A DNA stretch of 64,000 nucleotides from positions 62,001 through 126,000 of the IMG/VR virus record IMGVR_UViG_3300005289_000016; one strand, given 5' to 3'. Shown in pieces: positions 32,456 through 39,831 of this stretch (positions are counted from its first letter, which is position 1; every line of letters starts with the position of its first letter). Under the pieces are notes generated by a model. It saw nothing but the letters and a program-made list of their open reading frames with translations. It made no database searches and was not told the DNA's origin. Origin of the DNA: a virus. The position numbers and the translations under genes were made by a program.

Positions 32456-32497
32456 AACAATAAGAAACAACACTAACCAGTACAAGGAAGATACACC

Positions 32498-32863
32498 ATG
32501 GCTCAACAAATGTCCGCTAAGCAACTGAACCAGAAGTTCATCGAACGTCTGAATCAATTGGCAGCCGCTAACATCATCGATGACACCGGCTGTGACACAA
32601 TGGGGCAATACTTCCACATCGAGTATTCGAAGGAAGATGGGGAAGTGCGTTTTGACCAGTATGGCCGTGTGGTCTGCCGGGCAAAACAAACTGACATGGG
32701 CTTTGGCAAGATCGAGATCCTCGATCCTGAGATTCATGTGATGGATCTTATCGAAGCTACCTGCGATGTCTTGAACGTAGGTCCGACCATGTTGGACATG
32801 TACGGCGTCAAGCAGCGTTGGTTCACCACCAAAGGAGCTGGGGCTCTCGGCCTCAGTTTCTAA
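32498..32863 (+). CDS. Small hypothetical protein, 121 aa
   Basis: Not recognised. AAGGAAG precedes the ATG. The product has a helical N-terminus with Gln and Asn, and a central DIDDTGCDTMGQYF-type alpha/beta part; no motif can be named. It is a monocistronic gene ending in a terminator at 32877. Confidence 0.8.
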   Translation: MAQQMSAKQLNQKFIERLNQLAAANIIDDTGCDTMGQYFHIEYSKEDGEVRFDQYGRVVCRAKQTDMGFGKIEILDPEIHVMDLIEATCDVLNVGPTMLDMYGVKQRWFTTKGAGALGLSF

Positions 32864-32876
32864 GCAGCGTAAATAG

Positions 32877-32907
32877 GAGAGGGGCATTTGCCCCTCTCTT
32901 TTATTTT
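32877..32907 (+). terminator. Intrinsic terminator
   Basis: Nine-pair GAGAGGGGC/GCCCCTCTC stem, loop ATTT, then TTTTATTTTC. Confidence 0.88.
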
Positions 32908-32928
32908 CTAACCAAGGGATACATCACC

Positions 32929-34278
32929 ATGAATCGCGAAGAACTGAAGAAACACATCACCAACTTCCGCCTGAACCTGCCACACGGCATGAAGTTCGCT
33001 GTCATCGCACAATCTGCTGCCGTGCTGGAATCATCTAAGGACCTGCACTGCGATTACCTGTACGTCGCCATGGAACGCACTGGCCACTTCTGGGCCCTGC
33101 AAACCTACGGTGATGTGGAAACCCGCATCGAAGGGACGTGGACTGGTAACTCTTGGTTGAAGGTCTATCCATGCTACGACGAGGAACACCTTGTCATGGT
33201 CGATGGCATTCCTTGCCAGTATGTCGGAGAGACCAACCCGTTCATGGACGATCCGATGCTGGAGCGTCCCATCCCGAACATCACCGACTACATGAAGCAC
33301 CCTTCTAAGCAGAGCAGGGCGATACATGAGATGGCGAACATCCTTCGGGAAGGGATGACCGAACGTGATGGTCTTATCGACATCTCGCCAGAGGCCCTTC
33401 AGGCAGCTATGGATGTAGGTATCGACAAGCCGTCAATCCCGGTTGTAGTGACTGGGGCTGAACCGATGATCACTCGCAACACCTTGGAAACGCGTGAGCC
33501 TTTCCTACACAAAGGGATCATCGTTAGTCCTCCACCACTGGTGCTCACCGACAAGAACGTGGACTTCGCTGATGTCTGTGGCGACTACCTCGGTCTAGGT
33601 GGTCTGGTTGACGACATGATGGAAAGTCGTTCGGCAAGTAAGGCTCTTCTTCGGAGTCCTACCTCGCTGAAGGACACGCCACACGGTGAGTTCCAAGCGT
33701 GGCGTCGTCTTCCGTTCAACACGGCGGAGTACCGAGGTCGTTTGGTGCGGTGTTCTGAAGATCAGTTGAAGCTGACTGACGATCTAGAACAGAACCGTCG
33801 TCGTTACAACAGCGCTTCGCTGAAGGTCAAGGTGACCTACAAGCGTCGTCTGGCTGCCTGGGCTCGTGCACTGGATCGGGAGTCGATGACAGCTCAATGC
33901 ACGGTGCTATTAGACATCAACTCTGGCTGGATGACGCGTCGGACCCAAGCCGTCGTGAAAGATGACTCCGGCAATCTGCACGTTGGTTTCACTGGCAGTC
34001 ATCTGCTTCAGCCACCAGGGGGCCACATTGAACCTGAAGATCATACGGTCGATTCGATAGCCACGGCCGGCAGGTTCGGTGCACTCGTTCGCAAGCAATT
34101 GCTCGGTAAGGACTTCCATAAAGGCTACCGCATCCGCGGGCTAGACGAGGAAACAGGCCCGATCAAACAGACCGAAATGGGGGCAGACATCGATGGCGAT
34201 ATGGTAGATGGCGAGTTCTACCTTGACCCTGTCGGTAAAGCCGCTCTTGAGCGTCAGAAGAAGGAGGAAGATAAATGA
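32929..34278 (+). CDS. Hypothetical protein, 449 aa
   Basis: Not recognised. ATG 32929 is used because it follows the terminator and has AAGGGA upstream; an earlier in-frame start (32818) lies in the preceding gene. Residues 1-100 look like a compact alpha/beta domain. The middle is Pro/Glu-rich, and residues 285-335 are a basic helical segment rich in Arg and Lys. The C-terminus is acidic then Lys-rich. The next small basic gene overlaps its stop by four bases (ATGA). Confidence 0.8.
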   Translation: MNREELKKHITNFRLNLPHGMKFAVIAQSAAVLESSKDLHCDYLYVAMERTGHFWALQTYGDVETRIEGTWTGNSWLKVYPCYDEEHLVMVDGIPCQYVGETNPFMDDPMLERPIPNITDYMKHPSKQSRAIHEMANILREGMTERDGLIDISPEALQAAMDVGIDKPSIPVVVTGAEPMITRNTLETREPFLHKGIIVSPPPLVLTDKNVDFADVCGDYLGLGGLVDDMMESRSASKALLRSPTSLKDTPHGEFQAWRRLPFNTAEYRGRLVRCSEDQLKLTDDLEQNRRRYNSASLKVKVTYKRRLAAWARALDRESMTAQCTVLLDINSGWMTRRTQAVVKDDSGNLHVGFTGSHLLQPPGGHIEPEDHTVDSIATAGRFGALVRKQLLGKDFHKGYRIRGLDEETGPIKQTEMGADIDGDMVDGEFYLDPVGKAALERQKKEEDK

Positions 34279-34505
34279 GTGACGATAAGAATCTTCCCAC
34301 ACGCCTCTCGAGTCCTCAGGCGGATTTCGATGGCGACATGTTGAACGGACTGCCGTTACCTAAGGTGCTCGACCCACGTCGTGAGCGTCAACGGTTCAAC
34401 AACAAGTCCCTCACCGCAAAGAACAAGGTAAGGAGAATCAGGAAGATGTTAAGGTACTCGAAACTCACCAAGAAACAGCGAAGGGAGATGTATCCCGCCA
34501 AGTAA
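34275..34505 (+). CDS. Small basic protein, 76 aa
   Basis: Not recognised. Translationally coupled to the previous gene through ATGA. Residues 35-76 are very rich in Lys and Arg (KNKVRRIRKMLRYSKL), suggesting nucleic-acid binding. A shared motif with the upstream protein (both contain ADxDGDM-x(2)-G) suggests that this small gene arose from, or duplicates, the end of its neighbour. Confidence 0.75.
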   Translation: MSDDKNLPTRLSSPQADFDGDMLNGLPLPKVLDPRRERQRFNNKSLTAKNKVRRIRKMLRYSKLTKKQRREMYPAK

Positions 34506-34513
34506 ACCTGTGC

Positions 34514-34538
34514 ACTGGGGAGAGCGGTTCTCCCCAGT
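34514..34538 (+). terminator. Hairpin without T run
   Basis: ACTGGGGAGA pairs with TCTCCCCAGT around GCGGT, followed by CACCCCC. It separates the basic-protein gene from the small membrane protein gene. Confidence 0.6.
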
Positions 34539-34622
34539 CACCCCCCGTCAAAGCCGACGAACGGTCATTGACATGTAACGGGGAAATGTTACACTATTAA
34601 TAAGGGCCACACGGAGGACCAC

Positions 34623-34889
34623 ATGAATGTAAACAACAATAAGAGAGGCGTTATGAAGAAAGTAGCAAACTGGATCACGAACCGATTAGACAAATGGTTC
34701 AAGTTCAAAACTGTCAAGCTGTTCAATTTTGAGGCTGAAGACATGAAGGTAGTAGGATACGGATTGATGGCACTGGCTTTTGCAATTGTCGTCAACGCTG
34801 GAGCCAACATCTACGCGGTACATGAAGGGAAGGACATCCACCAGAACTTCGAAGTCAACATCATCAAGAAGGAGGAACCAAAGTCCTGA
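34623..34889 (+). CDS. Small single-pass membrane protein, 88 aa
   Basis: Residues 42-65 (VVGYGLMALAFAIVVNAGANIY) form one membrane helix after a basic, aromatic N-terminal region (Lys/Arg-rich, 8-32), so the N-terminus is probably cytoplasmic. The C-terminus is short and charged. GGAGG lies before ATG 34623. A second ATG at 34653 also fits the frame. ACTATTAATAAG 30 bases upstream may be its promoter. Many phages encode such small inner-membrane proteins; the function is unknown. Confidence 0.75.
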   Translation: MNVNNNKRGVMKKVANWITNRLDKWFKFKTVKLFNFEAEDMKVVGYGLMALAFAIVVNAGANIYAVHEGKDIHQNFEVNIIKKEEPKS

Positions 34890-34910
34890 TTACGGACACA
34901 CGAAATAGAA

Positions 34911-34938
34911 CCCAGGCCATGACGGCCCGGGCTTTATT
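34911..34938 (+). terminator. Intrinsic terminator
   Basis: GC-rich hairpin (CCCAGGCC with GGCCCGGG) followed by CTTTATTTTTTC; it lies between convergent genes. Confidence 0.7.
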
Positions 34939-34948
34939 TTTTCTTTGT

Positions 34949-36673
34949 TTACGCAGCTTGACGCAGTTCTTCCTCGAAAGCTTCCAGCAGTTCGAACGGA
35001 TCTGGTGCCTTCATCACATCGGTCATGATCTCGATTGAGTTCACCGGCCCGCCTGTGAGGTTGATACCCACCAGTCGTTGCTTGCTTGCTGTGACCCCCG
35101 CAATCCGACAGACCTCGTACATGGTCGTCATCTTCGACAGGTTCATGATGATCTCGCCGTTCGGATACGTAGACCCGATGTCGGCGTCAGACGTGTACCG
35201 ACGTACGAATGAACGTACGCTTGGCAGGTCTTTGATCATGAACACGCCATTCGCTTCCACCAAACTGGTTGGCAGCGTAATGATCCAGTCTTCCTTCCCG
35301 AGCAGCAGACGATCCAACTCGTCTTCCATCCGGTCCGAGAGCGTGCCCGTCATCATTCCGTCTTTGAGCATGTCAAAGTAGAAGTCGTTGACGTTACGTT
35401 TCGGGTTGGAGTTGAAGATGCTGTATTCCGACGACCCGGACAAGATACCGATCTGGGTGTTCAGGTCAGTAACTTTCTCATCCAGTAGCTCTACACCCAA
35501 GCAGTCGTAAACGTTATACACGACGTACGGGATCTTGAAGTGCTTCTGCATCTGCATGTGCCATTCGACACTACCCGGGTGAGCACTGGAGTCCCCAGTC
35601 GGGAAGTACAGCTTGCCGAAGTCCTCACCGAGGTTCTTCTTCAAGATCTTGTCGAGGGCGTAGCTTGGCTCCTTACCCTTGGCCCGACGGATGTTCCGAT
35701 AAACAGCCGCACTGTCGATCCAGAAGTGACTGGATGGAGTGGTCACGGTGTGCCAACGATCGTACCATGCCAAGTTCTCAGACTTACCGTCAGCCTTGAC
35801 CTTCTGATCAGGACCACGCTTGTACTTGAAGTACTTGTACTCCTTCGGCACTTCCGGAGCACTGAAGACTTCAGCGAGGTTGTAGCCCTCGTTCTCCAGA
35901 GCACGGATCATTACGGTCATGTCGAAGTCCATGTTCCAGAAGGACACGAAGTCCGGCATCCAGTCATGGCACTTGTCGACACACTCCTTGACCATGGCCC
36001 CAGGGGACTTCATGATCTTGATCTCGAACTCAATCCCACGCGGCTTGACGATATGGCCCAAGTGCGTGTTCAGGGCTTCCTTGATCTGGTTGATCGCATC
36101 GGGAATGCCTTCGATCCATGTGTCGAGGATCGTCACAATCGCCTTGTTCTTGAACGTCACCGTGGAGATGATGATGTCCTTACCGTCACCGTTCCACATG
36201 TCGGTCTCGGTATCGAGTACAGCGACTTGGTTGGCATAGAACAGACCAGGCCACTTCTCTTGGTACTGGCGTTTCAGCAGAGTGGCTGGGGCAATGTCTG
36301 CCCCGTAGATGTACTGGTTACGGCATAAGGTGCGTAACTGCTGCTTGGGGTTGCCGTACCCCATACGACGGACGATCTGGTTGTTGAGGTCTCGCTGAGT
36401 GGTCTCGCAGAGGATCAGCTTATCGAGGTCCTCTACTTCTTTTTTGTCTTTGTGGTTACGGTATTTTTCTTTTGTGATGCCGAATGGACGCTTGCGGTTA
36501 GGGTAGAACCGAAGTCGTGGCACACGAGTCCCGTCTTTCAGCCATACCAGCTCCTTTACTGTCAGGAGGTCATCGGTATCGTTGAGCTGATGTTCGGTGT
36601 AGATCGCGTGCTTGCACTCAAGACCTAATACGTCCTCTTTGTTGAACAGAGGAGCTTTCTTCACAGCTGTCAT
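34949..36673 (-). CDS. Family B DNA polymerase, exonuclease and motif A part only
   Basis: The 574-aa protein contains the 3'-5' exonuclease motifs DTETD (154-158), FWNMDFD (245-251) and YNVYD (386-390). Polymerase motif A is DIGSTYP (498-504), matching DxxSLYP. The protein ends 70 residues later, so motif B (KxxxNSxYG) and motif C (YGDTDS), which carries the second catalytic Asp, are absent. In T4/RB69 polymerases motif C lies about 200 residues after motif A. The rest of the palm, the fingers and thumb must be on another gene. AGGATTAG precedes the ATG. The gene is alone on the minus strand, divergent from the metalloprotease. It is probably the larger half of a split replicative polymerase. 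Confidence 0.85.
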   Translation of the reverse strand: MTAVKKAPLFNKEDVLGLECKHAIYTEHQLNDTDDLLTVKELVWLKDGTRVPRLRFYPNRKRPFGITKEKYRNHKDKKEVEDLDKLILCETTQRDLNNQIVRRMGYGNPKQQLRTLCRNQYIYGADIAPATLLKRQYQEKWPGLFYANQVAVLDTETDMWNGDGKDIIISTVTFKNKAIVTILDTWIEGIPDAINQIKEALNTHLGHIVKPRGIEFEIKIMKSPGAMVKECVDKCHDWMPDFVSFWNMDFDMTVMIRALENEGYNLAEVFSAPEVPKEYKYFKYKRGPDQKVKADGKSENLAWYDRWHTVTTPSSHFWIDSAAVYRNIRRAKGKEPSYALDKILKKNLGEDFGKLYFPTGDSSAHPGSVEWHMQMQKHFKIPYVVYNVYDCLGVELLDEKVTDLNTQIGILSGSSEYSIFNSNPKRNVNDFYFDMLKDGMMTGTLSDRMEDELDRLLLGKEDWIITLPTSLVEANGVFMIKDLPSVRSFVRRYTSDADIGSTYPNGEIIMNLSKMTTMYEVCRIAGVTASKQRLVGINLTGGPVNSIEIMTDVMKAPDPFELLEAFEEELRQAA

Positions 36674-36739
36674 GAGCTAATCCTGAAATCTGTTGGTGGG
36701 TATATACAAATCAATACCGAGTCTTTGTAAGAAATAACG

Positions 36740-36756
36740 CCAATCTCTATGATTGG
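36740..36756 (+). promoter_or_regulatory. TCTATG inside an inverted repeat in a divergent gap
   Basis: CCAATC and GATTGG flank TCTAT, so TCTATG sits in the centre of a six-pair palindrome, 36 bases before ATG 36792. Possible TATG promoter with operator or hairpin. Confidence 0.45.
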
Positions 36757-36791
36757 GTACCTACGCCAAGCCACCTTCACGAGACTCTGTC

Positions 36792-38108
36792 ATGAATCCA
36801 GCCCTCATTGCCTCGATGGAAGCAATTGACTTCCAACGCGACTCCACTCTTCTCAAAGAGATGGCGTTCCAGATGGATGCCTGCCTCCGCGATCCGTCGA
36901 AAGACACCTTCAACAAAGCCAGTGCGGCTCTGCATGACATTGCACAGAAAGCCACTGGCATGAACTTCCGTTTCAACTTCGCACGACTGGGCGGTCCTAA
37001 CGCCTTCGTTCTGCCACCGCAGGCTGACATCGCCAACCCGATGCGTCCTGATGAGATCGCCACCAAGGTTAAACGCTTTGGTCGTCCGATGTCCGAACAG
37101 GAACTCTTCAAGGGTACTGTGGACATCAAGACCGGCAAGGTCTCTGGCATCTACTGCGAAATCCCGATCGACATCTTCATCGCTACCGAGTTCTTCACTG
37201 ACCGTAGCATGGTAGGTATCCAAGGCATTCACATTGCGGCCATTGGTTGCCACGAGATGGGCCATGGCTTCACCTACCTGCGTTACCTCGGTCGCATGGT
37301 CATGTCCAACGTCGTGGTCTCCGAGATCACCCGCCGTCAGCACGAAGGTGCCGATGACAAGATCATTCAGGAAGTGGTCAAGGTCGCTGAGCAACGTACT
37401 GGCTGGCGTCTGCGTGATCTGGGCGAGATCAACGGTTCCACCGACCCACTGCTGATCCAGCAAGTGGTCATGGCCGGCATGGTTGAGAGCATCCGTTCTG
37501 AACTGGGCACCAAGTTCTACGACCTGCGTGCATTTGAGTTCTCCTCGGACCAGTTCGTGGCCCGTCATGGCGGTGCTCAGTACATCGTGGAAGCACTGGA
37601 CTACATGTACAAGTCCTTCCCGGCGTACTTCAAGGAATATCGTGGTCGCAAAGCCAACATCATGGCCTCCATCACCGGCTACGGCATTGCCATGCTGGGT
37701 GCGTTGGGCGTGGTAGGTGGGGTCATGACTGGCCTGATCCCCATCGCAGTCATCGGTATCTTCATGGTCTTCATGACCCTGTTCAGCGGCAGTGATGACG
37801 GCGTCTATGACCCGATCCCGAAACGTTACGAAGCCATGCGTCGTGAGCTGATCGCCTCTTCCAAGGAAGCGTACCTCTCGGTCAAGCAGCGTCAAGAGAT
37901 CATCAACCAGATTCAGGCCATCGACCAGATCCTGTCCGAAATCACCCGCAACTCCAAGGGGTACTTCGGTCCTGATGTGATCGTCGAGTACATCGCCGGT
38001 ATCTTCTCGGGCAAACCGGCAGAACAGAAGTTCCAACGCATGTTGGAAAACCTGGTCAACAACCGCCTGTTCGAACTCTCCAACCAACTTCAAGCCAAGA
38101 CGGTGTAA
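36792..38108 (+). CDS. Membrane zinc metalloprotease (HExxH, M48-like)
   Basis: The 438-aa protein has HEMGH at 154-158. E249-F-S-S-D253 follows 90 residues later, matching the ExxxD third-ligand motif of the M48 family (HtpX, Ste24). Residues 292-331 form two adjacent membrane segments. The N-terminus holds ASME (7-10), an S-x-E site like those processed in phiKZ virion proteins. Start: ATG 36792 follows a TCTATG element; an upstream TTG (36755) is unlikely. The neighbours are inner-body proteins, so it may be packaged or act in assembly or entry. It is not the serine-type prohead protease known from phiKZ. Peptide substrate unknown. Confidence 0.85.
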   Translation: MNPALIASMEAIDFQRDSTLLKEMAFQMDACLRDPSKDTFNKASAALHDIAQKATGMNFRFNFARLGGPNAFVLPPQADIANPMRPDEIATKVKRFGRPMSEQELFKGTVDIKTGKVSGIYCEIPIDIFIATEFFTDRSMVGIQGIHIAAIGCHEMGHGFTYLRYLGRMVMSNVVVSEITRRQHEGADDKIIQEVVKVAEQRTGWRLRDLGEINGSTDPLLIQQVVMAGMVESIRSELGTKFYDLRAFEFSSDQFVARHGGAQYIVEALDYMYKSFPAYFKEYRGRKANIMASITGYGIAMLGALGVVGGVMTGLIPIAVIGIFMVFMTLFSGSDDGVYDPIPKRYEAMRRELIASSKEAYLSVKQRQEIINQIQAIDQILSEITRNSKGYFGPDVIVEYIAGIFSGKPAEQKFQRMLENLVNNRLFELSNQLQAKTV

Positions 38109-38110
38109 GC

Positions 38111-38545
38111 ATGAACATCATTCGCCTCAATGAACTCCTCGGGGCCGTTGCGAACCCTGCGGAACGCAAACCCTTCCTGGAAACTGCTCTGGCTGTCGAG
38201 CTGGGCTACAGCTTCCCACTGCCATCCTCCAAGGTCGACTCGGTCGTGGTTCACTTCGAGCAGTTCCATGCCGACGTGACCAAAGAAGTCATCGGTCGCC
38301 TCAACGAGATGTACCCGTTCTCCGTGAACGTGACCTACAACATGGTCGTGGACATCTACAAGAACCGCTACGTGCTTTGCCACGAGCCTCGCCTGCTGAC
38401 CGTCGAAGACATCTGCGCACAACTGCGCCGTTCGGCCTTCGAAGCTTCGGTTGATGAAGTGCATGCCAACGTCCTCAACAACAGTGTTGGTGGCCTGATG
38501 CGCAGCGACCTGAGCGACTACATCCGTCGTTTCATCGTGGCCTGA
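38111..38545 (+). CDS. Hypothetical protein, 144 aa
   Basis: Not recognised. It starts two bases after the metalloprotease stop and is probably co-transcribed. It has no strong Shine-Dalgarno sequence (GGTGTAAG). It is a soluble helical protein with many Val, Glu and Asn, ending in a hydrophobic helix (SDYIRRFIVA). A hairpin with TTATG follows. Confidence 0.8.
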   Translation: MNIIRLNELLGAVANPAERKPFLETALAVELGYSFPLPSSKVDSVVVHFEQFHADVTKEVIGRLNEMYPFSVNVTYNMVVDIYKNRYVLCHEPRLLTVEDICAQLRRSAFEASVDEVHANVLNNSVGGLMRSDLSDYIRRFIVA

Positions 38546-38552
38546 CACCACC

Positions 38553-38574
38553 GAGAGGGGCTGCGGCTCCTCTC
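38553..38574 (+). terminator. Hairpin followed by TTATG
   Basis: GAGAGGGGC pairs with GCTCCTCTC (one mismatch) around TGCG, then GCTTTATGAGG. Confidence 0.6.
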
Positions 38575-38577
38575 GCT

Positions 38578-38582
38578 TTATG
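38578..38582 (+). promoter_or_regulatory. TTATG element after hairpin
   Basis: Near copy (TTATGAG) of the TTATGCC element, only 11 bases before ATG 38594. Its G also begins the GAGG ribosome site. Confidence 0.35.
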
Positions 38583-38593
38583 AGGATAACCTA

Positions 38594-39787
38594 ATGCCAA
38601 TGATTTCCGAATCCGGTGCGATCAGGGACATCAATGAACTCGCGGCTGCTTTGGAACTGACTCCACAAGTAACCGAAGAGATCAATGCCCTCTCGCTCGA
38701 GCAGATCTTTGACGAAGTCGACAAGTTCGTGGTGGATCAGAACCTGAGCGATGAAGACGCCGTCATCCTCACTCCGGCACTTGAAAGCCTGCGTCATGTC
38801 TACCACAGCGTGCGTGACTCCGGTCACATCTCGCGGGCTGACGCTCAGGTATTGATGGGTATGACGACGTCGCTGGAGAACTTCCGCGATCCGTTTGAAA
38901 CCATGCCTGCCAACAGCTTTACCGAGCTGCCGTCCAAGGTCAACTACACTCCGGCAATGGAAGGCATTCTGTCGTCTATCCTGCGCAAGATCTGGGAAGC
39001 CATCAAGGCGTTCGTTGCCAAGATCAAGGGTTACTACTCTGGGTCGGCCATGATGGAAACCCGCAGTGCGGTCATGGAACAGAAGGTCGAAACCGAACTG
39101 GCCAAACGGGTCATCAAGGTCGACTTCAAGAAAGTGGAGAAGGTTACGGCCCTCCCACAAGTCGATACCAAGGTCTGGAAGGACGTCAATGCCTTCTTCG
39201 ACACTGCGATCAAAGACAACCGTCTGGTCACCGTGGTGTACGCCTACGAACCATTCCTGAACTCTGCCTTGCAGAACATGGACGGTGCTCTGGCTGCTCT
39301 GTTCGATGCGAACTCCAAAGTCGCTGCTATGTTCTCGGTCGAGTTCGGCCCTGTAGAACCAAGCTGGGACCAATGGAACATCGCTGTACGGCAGATGCTT
39401 GACATCATCAAGCACTTCAATACCCTGAAAGCAACGCCTGTCAAATACAGCGTTTCTGACATGCCTACCGTGCTGCGTCAGGTTGACACTGCTGCTCAGC
39501 AGACCAAGAAGTTCGGTGTGCTGCGTATCTTTGCCCTGTGGAAGAAAGTCTGGGCGAAGTTCAATGCTGAACAACGTGAATACAACCAACAGTACCGCGA
39601 AGCCGAAGAAGCCGGCAATGAAGAGAAGGCCAACCAGTTGCTCGATTTCATCAGCAGCCGGTACTCCATCTCCCATGCGCTGGCCAACTTCAACACCATT
39701 CGTAACCTGATGGCCGGCGTCAAGCTGGACATGGCTCGTCTGGTCGATGGCGTGGAAACGCAAGTGGATGAGCTGCTCGCAGCATAA
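38594..39787 (+). CDS. Inner-body (internal head) protein with processing site
   Basis: The 397-aa protein has an acidic N-terminal propeptide-like region (1-118), then the site A121-M-E123 followed by an amphipathic helix with Trp (IWEAIKAFVAKIKGYY, 133-148). phiKZ head proteins are cut after S/A/G-x-E by the prohead protease. The same layout (acidic region, S/A-x-E, Trp helix) recurs in the proteins at 46936, 48356 and 49634. phiKZ inner-body proteins gp90, gp93, gp95 and gp97 form a similar cluster. It is probably packaged and ejected with DNA. GAGG precedes the ATG. Confidence 0.72.
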   Translation: MPMISESGAIRDINELAAALELTPQVTEEINALSLEQIFDEVDKFVVDQNLSDEDAVILTPALESLRHVYHSVRDSGHISRADAQVLMGMTTSLENFRDPFETMPANSFTELPSKVNYTPAMEGILSSILRKIWEAIKAFVAKIKGYYSGSAMMETRSAVMEQKVETELAKRVIKVDFKKVEKVTALPQVDTKVWKDVNAFFDTAIKDNRLVTVVYAYEPFLNSALQNMDGALAALFDANSKVAAMFSVEFGPVEPSWDQWNIAVRQMLDIIKHFNTLKATPVKYSVSDMPTVLRQVDTAAQQTKKFGVLRIFALWKKVWAKFNAEQREYNQQYREAEEAGNEEKANQLLDFISSRYSISHALANFNTIRNLMAGVKLDMARLVDGVETQVDELLAA

Positions 39788-39797
39788 GGCCCAACAT

Positions 39798-39825
39798 AGA
39801 GCGCAGGGCAATTGCCCTGCGCTCT
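39798..39825. terminator. Bidirectional terminator, perfect palindrome
   Basis: 28-nt palindrome (AGAGCGCAGGGCAA and its complement) between the convergent genes ending at 39787 (+) and 39832 (-). Confidence 0.85.
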
Positions 39826-39831
39826 ATGCCG

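Noticed and set aside
34949-36673. Reading DAD at residues 496-498 of the DNA polymerase as motif C
   Set aside because: Only about 105 residues separate it from exonuclease motif III, leaving no room for motifs A and B. DIGSTYP fits motif A much better.
39824-39830. CTATGCC after the palindrome at 39798
   Set aside because: It looks like the TTATGCC element, but the next genes are on the minus strand, so no plus-strand promoter is needed. Probably chance within the palindrome edge.
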